A stretch of DNA of 6,931 nucleotides from Candidatus Woesearchaeota archaeon (GCA_016215305.1 JACRKI010000160.1:1-6931), one strand, 5' to 3'. Counted from the stretch's first letter, positions 1-4,765 are shown. Notes: generated by a model not told the origin, from the letters alone. Made by a program: numbers and translations.

Positions 1-1
1 A

Positions 2-421
2 GACAAGGTCGCGTTTATTTCCATTGTTCCCAACATGGAGCCAAACATCATTGACTTTTATCTGCAAAAAGGATATCGCGGCATTGTGATTGCTGGAACT
101 GCGCTTGGACACGTCAACACATGGACAAAAAAAAGCATGATTCCGTATTTGAAAAAAGCAGTTGATGCTGGTGTTGTCGTTGTCATCTGCACGCAAACAC
201 TCTATGGCGCAGTGCATCCATACGTCTATACAAATCTGCGAAAAGTTTCGATTGAAGCTGGCGGGATTTATGTGCATGACATGCTTGCTGATGTTGCGTA
301 TGTCAAGCTCGGCTGGGTACTTGGCAAGACAAAAAGTATTGATACAGTGAAAGAATTAATGCTCACCAATATTGCAGGAGAAATTAATGAGCGAACACAT
401 TTGGATTCGTTTTTGAAGTGA
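2..421 (+). CDS. gatD: Glu-tRNA(Gln) amidotransferase subunit D, C-terminal part (5' end outside window)
   Basis: GatD is the asparaginase-like subunit of the archaeal GatDE amidotransferase. It releases ammonia from glutamine, and GatE uses the ammonia to turn Glu-tRNA(Gln) into Gln-tRNA(Gln) in the cytoplasm. The frame is open from base 2, so the first visible ATG (35) is internal and about 139 C-terminal residues are present of a family usually over 400. Recognisable family segments are GTALGHV, the TQTLYGAVHPYVY stretch, the DMLADVAYVKLGWVLG stretch, and the terminal LTNIAGEINERT, all in the expected order. The N-terminal domain and most of the catalytic residues lie upstream and cannot be judged. 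The usual partner gatE is not downstream; a HEPN/MNT pair follows instead, so gatE is upstream or elsewhere. The frame is intact to the TGA. Confidence 0.9.
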   Translation, partial: DKVAFISIVPNMEPNIIDFYLQKGYRGIVIAGTALGHVNTWTKKSMIPYLKKAVDAGVVVVICTQTLYGAVHPYVYTNLRKVSIEAGGIYVHDMLADVAYVKLGWVLGKTKSIDTVKELMLTNIAGEINERTHLDSFLK

Positions 422-423
422 AA

Positions 424-465
424 ATAAATTCTTGCATTCGAACTTCGTTCTCATGAAGAATTTAT
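424..465 (+). terminator. Nested hairpin just after gatD, possible 3'-end element
   Basis: Two nucleotides after the gatD stop, ATAAATTCTT (424-433) pairs perfectly with AAGAATTTAT (456-465). Inside it, CAT (435-437) pairs with ATG (453-455) past a single bulged G, and GAAC (440-443) pairs with GTTC (447-450) around a TTC loop. The pairing is directly visible. A role as terminator or mRNA-stabilising end is inference: no long T-run follows, and archaeal termination normally relies on T-tracts. Confidence 0.4.
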
Positions 466-513
466 AACAAAATATGTGATCAAAATCAACTGCACAATGA
501 AATGAACAGAAAA

Positions 514-522
514 CTTTAAATA
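514..522 (+). promoter_or_regulatory. TATA box of the HEPN/MNT operon (leaderless)
   Basis: CTTTAAATA is centred 28 nt before the ATG at 546. With the usual archaeal TATA-to-start distance, transcription would begin at or next to the A of that ATG. No Shine-Dalgarno sequence precedes it, which fits a leaderless mRNA. Confidence 0.6.
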
Positions 523-545
523 GCCTTTCTGTTCAACTTGTTGTT

Positions 546-920
546 ATGAACACATTTATTCATACGCAAGCTGCAAAAGAACATTTTGCCATTGGAGAAA
601 GACTCGACAAACAAAATGCTGAAGAGAAAGACACAAACAAAAAGATAGCGCTCCGCACTGTTGCAGCACAAAATTATTTCTATGCTTCAGTAAATGCGAT
701 TGAATCGATTTTTGCTAAAAAGCTTGAACAGCATTCCTTCAATCACGAAAACAGGATGCGAAAAATGATAGAGAATCCTTCTTTCTTTTCTCAGGAAGTT
801 TTAACATTGTATGAACTTGTTGATCGCGATTTGAGAAATAGAGTTGCATACAAAGGTGAGAATGGGCAGAAATATGAGAGTGTCAAGAAATTAGCAAAAT
901 TGTTGGGGAGTGAATTATGA
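546..920 (+). CDS. HEPN-domain protein, partner of a nucleotidyltransferase (toxin-like, RNase motif absent)
   Basis: This 124-residue, mostly helical protein is followed by an MNT nucleotidyltransferase whose ATG overlaps its stop by 4 bp, the classic HEPN/MNT arrangement. Known HepT-type proteins are RNases using an RX4-6H motif, and MntA-type partners neutralise them, in a studied case by AMPylating a tyrosine. The second half carries the expected motif region, ELVDRDLRNRVAYKG (residues 90-104). However, the place where the His should be, five residues after R97, holds Tyr (Y102), and no His occurs after residue 67. The family resemblance is clear to me from the RN-x-x-A-Y helix and the pairing. 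Canonical RNase activity is doubtful. It may be a non-catalytic archaeal HEPN branch, for example a substrate-binding partner of the transferase. The start follows the TATA spacing. Confidence 0.75.
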   Translation: MNTFIHTQAAKEHFAIGERLDKQNAEEKDTNKKIALRTVAAQNYFYASVNAIESIFAKKLEQHSFNHENRMRKMIENPSFFSQEVLTLYELVDRDLRNRVAYKGENGQKYESVKKLAKLLGSEL

Positions 921-1543
921 TTTCAAGCAAAAATAAATTTGATAATACGCTTTCTCTGTTGCTAGAAAAATTTCCGGTTCATAAAGAGATAGAAGTTGTT
1001 TATCTATATGGAAGTGTTGCACGAGGAGATTATAGTTTGCGGCATTCTGATCTTGATTTGCTTGTTGTTCTCTCCTGCAATATCAACAAAAAAATTGAAG
1101 AAAATATAGAGAATGCACTTGTTCCTCTTGGGCTCAAAAATTGTGTCAAGATTCAGATAGAAATGGTATGGAAAAAAATTACAGAAGAAGATCATTCTCT
1201 TTTACGCAAAGTTATTGAAGAAGGAAAAGTATTGTATGCAAAAGGAATTGTTGTTTTCGATCATTTGCAGCTTGGATTGCGACAATTTATTGTCTATTCT
1301 TATTCTCTCGAAAAAAGTGCGCAAAAAAGTTATTTTTCCAAAGTGCTTCATGGAAGAAAATCTTGGTATTATGATGGAAAGAAGAAAATAGTCAAGGAAT
1401 ATCCTGGAATTATTGATAACGATACCATCATTGAGCTAGGGCGAGGTGCATTACTTGTTGCAAAAGAACGACAGAAAGATATTCTTCATGTTTTCGAACA
1501 ATTTGGTGTTGTGTATGAAATTAAGAGGATTGTGTATGGGTAG
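917..1543 (+). CDS. MNT-type nucleotidyltransferase with archaeal C-terminal extension
   Basis: The N-terminal third is a minimal nucleotidyltransferase fold. YLYGSVARGD (residues 29-38) is the GS nucleotide-binding motif, and SDLDLLVVL (44-52) supplies the metal-binding pair D45 and D47. The gap from GS to the first Asp is 11 residues, one more than in many family members. E82 in KIQIEMV is the likely third acidic position. Such proteins transfer a nucleotide, usually AMP, to a partner; with the HEPN gene immediately upstream and overlapping by 4 bp, that partner is the probable target. Residues about 115-208 form an extra domain (FIVYSYSL, KVLHGRKSW and IELGRGALLV segments) that I associate from memory with archaeal nucleotidyltransferases; its role is unknown to me. 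At 208 residues it is about twice the length of a minimal MntA. It faces the PLP-enzyme remnant convergently across a T-rich gap. Confidence 0.8.
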   Translation: MISSKNKFDNTLSLLLEKFPVHKEIEVVYLYGSVARGDYSLRHSDLDLLVVLSCNINKKIEENIENALVPLGLKNCVKIQIEMVWKKITEEDHSLLRKVIEEGKVLYAKGIVVFDHLQLGLRQFIVYSYSLEKSAQKSYFSKVLHGRKSWYYDGKKKIVKEYPGIIDNDTIIELGRGALLVAKERQKDILHVFEQFGVVYEIKRIVYG

Positions 1544-1568
1544 ATTATTTTGAATTTGTACAATCCAT

Positions 1569-2131
1569 TTACAGATCATATCTCTCTATTTTATCATATC
1601 CAATAACAAGAATATTTTTTGAGTGACAGTCTCTGCTATTTCCAGAGCAACTGCAAGCGCTGCATGCGTTGTTCTTCCCACGTCTGAAAATTGTTCTACT
1701 TTATCCCAATGCGGCAACTGTTCTGTATCATGTTTTCCTGTTCGGGCTGTGTATGCTTTGTCTAAGGATGCGTCACTCAACAGAACGACATCATCAACCA
1801 AAGAAGCTGCATTCCGGATATGTGGAAAATCAATTCCTTGATAGCTCGTTCCTGGAAGAGAATGTCTTGGGAGTTTCCCATGAGGAATTCCAAATCTTTG
1901 TTCATATTCTCCTGGAAATTTTAAATCGTATAAAACAGCAGACTGTACTGTTTCAAACGCAATAACCTTTGTCGTCTTTGGGAATGCTCTCCCAACGCCT
2001 AAGACATTTGAACCATTTCCAACAGCAGAAACAAAATAGTCTATTGCTTTTGTTTCTTGTAGTGCAATCTCTTCTGCGATAGTTTCGAGTGCCTTTAATG
2101 TTACTTCATTATTTGTTCCATTCTTTCCCAT
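1569..2131 (-). pseudogene. PLP-dependent enzyme (cysteine synthase-like, fold type II), C-terminal remnant with frameshift
   Basis: Fold type II PLP enzymes such as cysteine synthase make or break bonds at the beta carbon of amino acids. The visible part matches their second half: an AEEI segment, IDYFVSAVGNGSNVLGVGRAF with the glycine-rich PLP-phosphate loop (residues 38-47), and a closing SDVGRTTHAALAVALEIAE. The N-terminal 130-150 residues, including the PLP-binding lysine, are missing, and upstream codons reach a stop (TAA at about 2171-2173) without any homologous sequence. Near the end, the annotated frame stops at 1586 reading KIFLLLDMIK. Adding one A to the A6 run (plus-strand T's at 1615-1620) restores KNILVIGYDKIERYDL with a stop at 1569, a much more typical ending. 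The fragment cannot be an active enzyme. It meets a TrmB-like remnant head to head at 2132-2134. Confidence 0.75.
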
Positions 2132-2134
2132 CGA

Positions 2135-2463
2135 ATGCTCAAAGAAAGAGAAGAGCAGATCAAAAACATTTTACCGCAACTAGAACAACTTAAACAAGAA
2201 AAAGAAATAGGGCCCCATGTTGAGCTTTATTCGAGCACAAAAGGAGTTCAGACTGCACTTAATCTTATGCTCAAACAAAAATATGCGATTTATCTTCATG
2301 GTACTTTACGAAAATTTCAAGAACTCATGCCTACTTTTTTTACTATTTGGAATTCTCGAAGAATCAAACAAAAAAGTTTCATGTCATTCTCAATAAAAAT
2401 AAAGAAACTGTTGCAGTTTATAAAAAATATTTCAGCGAACTTTGGAAAGACGCAAAACAATGA
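2135..2463 (+). pseudogene. TrmB-family transcriptional regulator, N-terminally truncated with frameshift
   Basis: TrmB proteins are archaeal repressors or activators with an N-terminal winged helix, a coiled coil, and a sugar- or effector-binding C-terminal domain. Here the winged helix is absent. The frame opens in the charged coiled coil (LKEREEQIKNILPQLEQL) and continues into VELYSSTKGVQTALNLMLKQ and YAIYLHGT, then LMPTFFTIWNSRRIK, all matching the C-terminal domain. After an A6 run (2370-2375) the nominal frame becomes unlike any protein and runs antisense into the pilin gene to 2530. Adding one A gives KKFHVILNKNKETVAVYKKY, then FSELWKDAKQ, ending at TGA 2461-2463, 12 nt short of the convergent pilin. 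That tidy ending supports the frameshift. Without a DNA-binding domain it cannot be a normal regulator. Confidence 0.7.
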
Positions 2464-2475
2464 TTTCAGCTTTCT

Positions 2476-2937
2476 TTACCCGCACCCAAACTCTTCTGTG
2501 CAAAGCATGACGTACGTGTCATTGTTGTAGACAAGAATGTTGGTGATCTGCTGTGTATAGCCGGGATCATGCGGAAAATAGCCTTCAATCGGAACATCTG
2601 AATAGTAGGACAATTCTGACGTAACGCCCTGCTTTGTGATGCTGAACACAATCGCGTCATCTCCTGTCACTGAAATATTGTTGAGCATCTGCGGCATGGT
2701 ATATCGCAGTGTCTTTTTGGATAATGCTACCGCGTAATAGACATTCTCTACATTTGACAGCATATCATGCGCAATGAAATCAATGGTGGCAAGCTGCTGA
2801 TCCTCTGTTGATTCTTTTGACTGAATAAAGAACGCATAGGCAGTAATCAGCACAATCGTCATCGCAAACCCAATGACAAAGAGGTATTCTAAAGAAAATT
2901 GCGCTTTTTTGAAAAATCTTTCATTCACTTCGTTCAT
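2476..2937 (-). CDS. Type IV pilin-like protein (class III signal peptide)
   Basis: The N-terminus is a textbook archaeal prepilin signal: a charged leader ending in KKA, then QFSLEYLFVIGF, with predicted prepilin peptidase cleavage between A12 and Q13. Glu is at mature position +5 (E17), the residue that orders subunits in pilus assembly. A hydrophobic helix spans residues 18-37. The remaining 115 residues would be an extracellular, probably beta-rich head with N-x-S/T sites and two terminal cysteines (C146, C152) that could form a disulfide. The gene shares the signal and size class with the pilin at 3441-4001 and is probably a (minor) pilin of the same surface structure. A TATA box 24-31 nt before the ATG implies a leaderless mRNA. 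Which filament it belongs to cannot be told. Confidence 0.85.
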   Translation of the reverse strand: MNEVNERFFKKAQFSLEYLFVIGFAMTIVLITAYAFFIQSKESTEDQQLATIDFIAHDMLSNVENVYYAVALSKKTLRYTMPQMLNNISVTGDDAIVFSITKQGVTSELSYYSDVPIEGYFPHDPGYTQQITNILVYNNDTYVMLCTEEFGCG

Positions 2938-2960
2938 GCAAGCTTTTCTATATTTGTCTA

Positions 2961-2968
2961 TTATATAT
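2961..2968 (-). promoter_or_regulatory. TATA box of first pilin gene (leaderless)
   Basis: On the minus strand ATATATAA sits about 27 nt before the ATG at 2937, the usual archaeal TATA-to-start spacing for a leaderless message. No Shine-Dalgarno sequence is seen. Confidence 0.65.
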
Positions 2969-2979
2969 TTTTCTGCTCT

Positions 2980-3023
2980 TTAGTAAGCGACAAAAGTAAA
3001 ACATAAATAAAGTCGCTTACTAA
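2980..3023. repeat. 12-bp perfect inverted repeat upstream of the first pilin promoter
   Basis: TTAGTAAGCGAC (2980-2991) and GTCGCTTACTAA (3012-3023) are exact reverse complements separated by 20 A-rich bases. The arm is relatively GC-rich for this intergenic region. It begins 11 bp beyond the TATA box of the first pilin, so it could be a regulator site, a transcript hairpin, or the remnant of a small element. No coding capacity is seen in or around it. Confidence 0.7.
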
Positions 3024-3089
3024 TGTTTGCCGGACATAACAATTTCATGCTTTATTGAAGAAAAATTGAAAAAATTCTCAAAAAAACCA

Positions 3090-3164
3090 TTGAAAAGTTT
3101 TCGAAAATCAACTCCAAATCTGAAAGATTTTCAGGAAACAATATTATTTCTGAAAATCTTTCAA
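3090..3164. promoter_or_regulatory. Three 15-bp palindromes at 30-bp phasing (putative Lrp-type operators)
   Basis: Copies are centred at 3097, 3127 and 3157: TTGAAA-AGT-TTTCGA (degenerate), CTGAAA-GAT-TTTCAG (perfect dyad) and CTGAAA-ATC-TTTCAA. The second and third also pair with each other as a 14-bp inverted repeat. The same motif and spacing recur at 4053-4098 beside the Lrp-family gene. This lies in the 320-bp gap (2938-3257) between the first pilin and the tRNA. Besides this cluster the gap holds the pilin TATA box, the 12-bp inverted repeat and a tRNA promoter candidate. A 65-codon frame across it is judged spurious. Confidence 0.65.
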
Positions 3165-3196
3165 ATTTTCCGCAAAATTTCCGATTTTCTCGTCGA

Positions 3197-3216
3197 TAAA
3201 CTAATTAATAAGTTTA
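3197..3216 (+). promoter_or_regulatory. AT-rich dyad, likely promoter region of tRNA-Leu
   Basis: TAAACT (3197-3202) and AGTTTA (3211-3216) flank AATTAATA, a near-perfect 20-bp palindrome with one mismatched pair. The AATTAATAAG part resembles a TATA box. Transcription 25-30 nt downstream would give the pre-tRNA a 5' leader of roughly 20 nt. No better TATA candidate is seen closer to the tRNA. Confidence 0.4.
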
Positions 3217-3257
3217 GTCTATAGAATTGACAAGGCGTAACAGCCGACATCAATAGT

Positions 3258-3374
3258 GGTGGAGTCGCATAACCTGGTATTGCGGCGGTCTCAAATAACC
3301 CTCAGGAAACGCCTAAGGGTTGATGAAAACCGTTGGGTGCGTAGCCCTTCAGGGTTCAAATCCCTGCTCCACCG
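3258..3374 (+). tRNA. tRNA-Leu (anticodon CAA) with a 32-nt intron
   Basis: A complete cloverleaf can be drawn. The acceptor is GGTGGAG (3258-3264) with CTCCACC (3367-3373). The D-arm GCATAACCTGGTATTGC (3267-3283) contains the conserved GG. The anticodon stem is GCGGT (3285-3289) with ACCGT (3329-3333). A long variable arm has stem GGGT/GCCC (3335-3347), and the T-arm is CAGGG-TTCAAAT-CCCTG (3350-3366). The spliced anticodon loop is CTCAAAA, giving anticodon CAA, which reads the leucine codon UUG. The long variable arm agrees with a class II (Leu/Ser) tRNA. CCA is not encoded. The discriminator base is G3374, whereas archaeal tRNA-Leu normally has A73. The acceptor can also be extended by two pairs (GT 3256-3257 with GC 3374-3375). 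T-rich sequence follows and probably ends transcription. Confidence 0.9.
3296..3327 (+). other. tRNA intron at the canonical 37/38 position
   Basis: Removing 32 nt rejoins the anticodon loop; the exact ends can slide by up to two bases because of flanking A's. TCAA (3291-3294) can pair with TTGA (3320-3323) as the 4-bp central helix of a bulge-helix-bulge. CCCT (3299-3302) pairs with AGGG (3316-3319) inside the intron. The 5' bulge is then four rather than three nucleotides, so the motif looks relaxed. Removal would be by the archaeal tRNA splicing endonuclease. Confidence 0.8.
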
Positions 3375-3440
3375 CTTTATTTTCCTTAGATACATATAAA
3401 TATTGTGCAAGATTTCAGATAGAATAGTATTTCAAACAAA

Positions 3441-4001
3441 TTACTCACACAAACAATATCTATCCCTGCATTCCTGCTTGAGGTCTCCCAATGTATCACA
3501 CGTTCCTCGAGTATCATACCACGTGCAATTCGCAAAGTTGGGAACACAATCTGGACAAGGAGAAAGGGTCACTTCTGTCGCAAAACGCTGCACTGCAAAG
3601 CTTCTCGTGGTTTCATTGACTTCTGCCAAACAAATCGAACCATTTACTTTGTGCGAAAATCCACGCGAATAATCTTGTCCAAGATAACTAATATAGACAG
3701 TTCCATCTGTTAAGTTCAACGAATAATTCTGACCTTCTATTGTCACAGGCAATTCAAATGTTCTGGTATAGCCAGTCATCGCTCCTTTCGCAAAGGTCAC
3801 TTCATCGTCAATAATTCCCAAAATCGCATCCACCTGCTGAGATTTGTTGTCTTCCATCACATCATGCAGTTTGTTTGAAAATAAAACAAGGAGCGTGAGA
3901 ACAACGAAAAGACCCATCATAATGGAGATCATGAATTCAAAAGAAACCTGGGCTTTTCTTCTGGGGAAAATCTTTGCTTTTGTGTTTTTATTCATATCCA
4001 T
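3441..4001 (-). CDS. Type IV pilin-like protein with cysteine-rich C-terminus
   Basis: The leader ends in RRKA and is followed by QVSFEFMISIMMG, an archaeal class III signal with cleavage predicted between A17 and Q18 and Glu at mature +5 (E22). Residues 23-42 form the hydrophobic helix that anchors pilins before and after assembly. The head domain has several N-x-S/T sites, fitting a glycosylated extracellular protein. Its last 38 residues hold seven cysteines (149, 152, 159, 168, 178, 183, 185), with an eighth at 124, enough for several disulfides or a metal site; this is unusual for pilins. ATG 4001 is chosen because the TATA box lies 24-30 nt before it; an ATG two codons later is possible. 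The gene is divergent from an Lrp-family regulator, with paired palindromes between them. It probably belongs to the same surface filament as the protein at 2476-2937. Confidence 0.85.
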   Translation of the reverse strand: MDMNKNTKAKIFPRRKAQVSFEFMISIMMGLFVVLTLLVLFSNKLHDVMEDNKSQQVDAILGIIDDEVTFAKGAMTGYTRTFELPVTIEGQNYSLNLTDGTVYISYLGQDYSRGFSHKVNGSICLAEVNETTRSFAVQRFATEVTLSPCPDCVPNFANCTWYDTRGTCDTLGDLKQECRDRYCLCE

Positions 4002-4024
4002 TCGAATAATCTTAGGACTATTTC

Positions 4025-4031
4025 TATATAT
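4025..4031 (-). promoter_or_regulatory. TATA box of second pilin gene (leaderless)
   Basis: ATATATA, read on the minus strand, is centred about 27 nt before the ATG at 4001, giving a transcript that starts at or next to the start codon. The first palindrome of the cluster at 4053 begins 21 bp upstream of it, close enough to influence TBP/TFB recruitment. Confidence 0.65.
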
Positions 4032-4052
4032 GCTTTCTGGCTTGGAGGAAAT

Positions 4053-4098
4053 CCTGAAAGATTTTCAGGAAAAAATAGAATTTCTGAAGAAGTTTCAG
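4053..4098. promoter_or_regulatory. Two 15-17-bp palindromes at 30-bp phasing between pilin and Lrp genes
   Basis: CCTGAAAGATTTTCAGG (4053-4069) is a perfect dyad around a 3-bp centre. CTGAAG-AAG-TTTCAG (4084-4098) is the second copy, with flanking bases also complementary. Centres are at 4061 and 4091, exactly 30 bp apart, the same as in the cluster at 3090-3164. An AAATAGAATTT stretch between the two (4073-4083) could be the TATA box of the rightward Lrp gene. A protein bound here would sit over that promoter and beside the leftward pilin promoter, suggesting autoregulation plus pilin control. Confidence 0.7.
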
Positions 4099-4124
4099 AA
4101 TTTGTGAAAACATCAATACAGAAT

Positions 4125-4131
4125 GGAGGGG
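4125..4131 (+). promoter_or_regulatory. Shine-Dalgarno sequence deciding the Lrp-family start
   Basis: GGAGGGG lies 5 nt before ATG 4137. It selects this start over a GTG at 4104 in the same frame and shows that this gene, unlike its leaderless neighbours, has a 5' leader. Confidence 0.75.
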
Positions 4132-4136
4132 TTAAT

Positions 4137-4625
4137 ATGACAAAAAGAAAAGCAACACGAGAGCTAAAAAATACAGACCTCGCATTGTTCCACACCTTGC
4201 GAAACGATGGAAGAATGAGCTTAAGCGACATCAGCAGAGCAACGCGAATTCCTGTCTCGACTGTCTATGAACGATTGCGGCAATTTTCAGGAGGCATTAT
4301 TCAGAAATATACAGTATTGTTGGATTTCAGAAAGCTCGGGTACATGACACGCATGCACTTATTGTTGCGAGTCAAGGGAGAAAATAAAGCAGACGTCATG
4401 AACTTTCTCCTGAATCAATTGCAGGTCAACAACGCGTATCACATCAATAATGGATTTGACATTTCCTGCGATGTGCTGTTTCACGACATGTATGAAGCAG
4501 ACGCGTTTTTGAAAAGACTGGAAGATGAGTTTCATGTTTCCAAAGTGCAGCCATTCTACATTCTTGAAGAAATCAAACGAGAAGGTTTTTTCATGAATAC
4601 GGTTGCTGCTGCGACTGCGGGTTGA
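4137..4625 (+). CDS. Lrp/AsnC-family transcriptional regulator
   Basis: Lrp/AsnC proteins are dimeric or octameric DNA-binding regulators, often responding to amino acids and usually controlling their own gene. Residues 14-58 form the N-terminal winged helix-turn-helix (LALFHTLRNDGRMSLSDISR, then IPVSTVYERLRQF as recognition helix). Residues about 62-145 match the RAM ligand-binding and oligomerisation domain, including the NNGFDISCDVLF strand with its conserved glycine. The length of 162 is normal for the family, and the last 17 or so residues are a tail beyond RAM. The start follows GGAGGGG. It is divergent from a pilin gene across a 135-bp region with two phased 15-bp palindromes, and the same palindromes occur near the other pilin, so a pilus regulon is plausible. 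The effector cannot be deduced. A strong T-tract terminator follows. Confidence 0.85.
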   Translation: MTKRKATRELKNTDLALFHTLRNDGRMSLSDISRATRIPVSTVYERLRQFSGGIIQKYTVLLDFRKLGYMTRMHLLLRVKGENKADVMNFLLNQLQVNNAYHINNGFDISCDVLFHDMYEADAFLKRLEDEFHVSKVQPFYILEEIKREGFFMNTVAAATAG

Positions 4626-4637
4626 GGATGAGGGTTA

Positions 4638-4668
4638 TTTTTTTTGTTTTTTTTGTTTTTTATTTTTT
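4638..4668 (+). terminator. Oligo-T terminator after the Lrp-family gene
   Basis: Four T-runs of 8, 8, 6 and 6 are separated by single G or A bases, beginning 12 nt after the stop codon. Archaeal RNA polymerase terminates at such T-tracts without needing a hairpin. Confidence 0.8.
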
Positions 4669-4721
4669 GCCCAAAGAAACTATCAATGAATTTTTTGATG
4701 GACTCTTTCCTTTGGAGATTC

Positions 4722-4765
4722 CGATGATATCGCATAAAAATGACCAAAAGTTTACGATGATATCG
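4722..4765. promoter_or_regulatory. Paired CGATGATATCG palindromes upstream of the ATPase gene
   Basis: CGATGATATCG occurs at 4722-4732 and again at 4755-4765, 33 bp centre to centre. Each is a CGAT-N3-ATCG dyad, and outward flanks (C before the first, G after the second) add symmetry. The downstream copy ends 5 bp before the TATA box, where a bound protein would meet TFB, so this is a likely operator for the ATPase gene. The binding factor is unknown. Confidence 0.55.

Noticed and set aside
2376..2530. Nominal C-terminal extension of the TrmB-like frame to 2530
   Set aside because: After the A6 run it loses family resemblance and runs antisense over the end of the pilin gene; the shifted frame ends cleanly at 2463.
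442..2935. Shared ACTTCGTTC at 442-450 and 2927-2935 as a dispersed repeat
   Set aside because: Nine bases in only two copies, one inside a hairpin loop and one inside a coding region, is within chance and too little to call a repeat family.
3120..3164. Palindrome cluster as a CRISPR array or transcription terminator
   Set aside because: There are only three short dyads 30 bp apart with no unique spacers of normal length, and no T-tract follows in a position that suits a terminator.
3027..3224. 65-codon plus-strand frame between the first pilin and the tRNA
   Set aside because: It is built from the phased palindromes and AT-rich promoter sequence, is Lys/Phe-heavy with low complexity, has no ribosome site, and overlaps the tRNA promoter region.
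3403..3672. Plus-strand frame opposite the cysteine-rich pilin
   Set aside because: It is a shadow of the pilin gene, with no promoter or ribosome site and no recognisable protein.
4104..4136. GTG start adding 11 residues to the Lrp-family protein
   Set aside because: The added residues would encode the Shine-Dalgarno region itself; GGAGGGG at 5 nt before ATG 4137 marks the real start.
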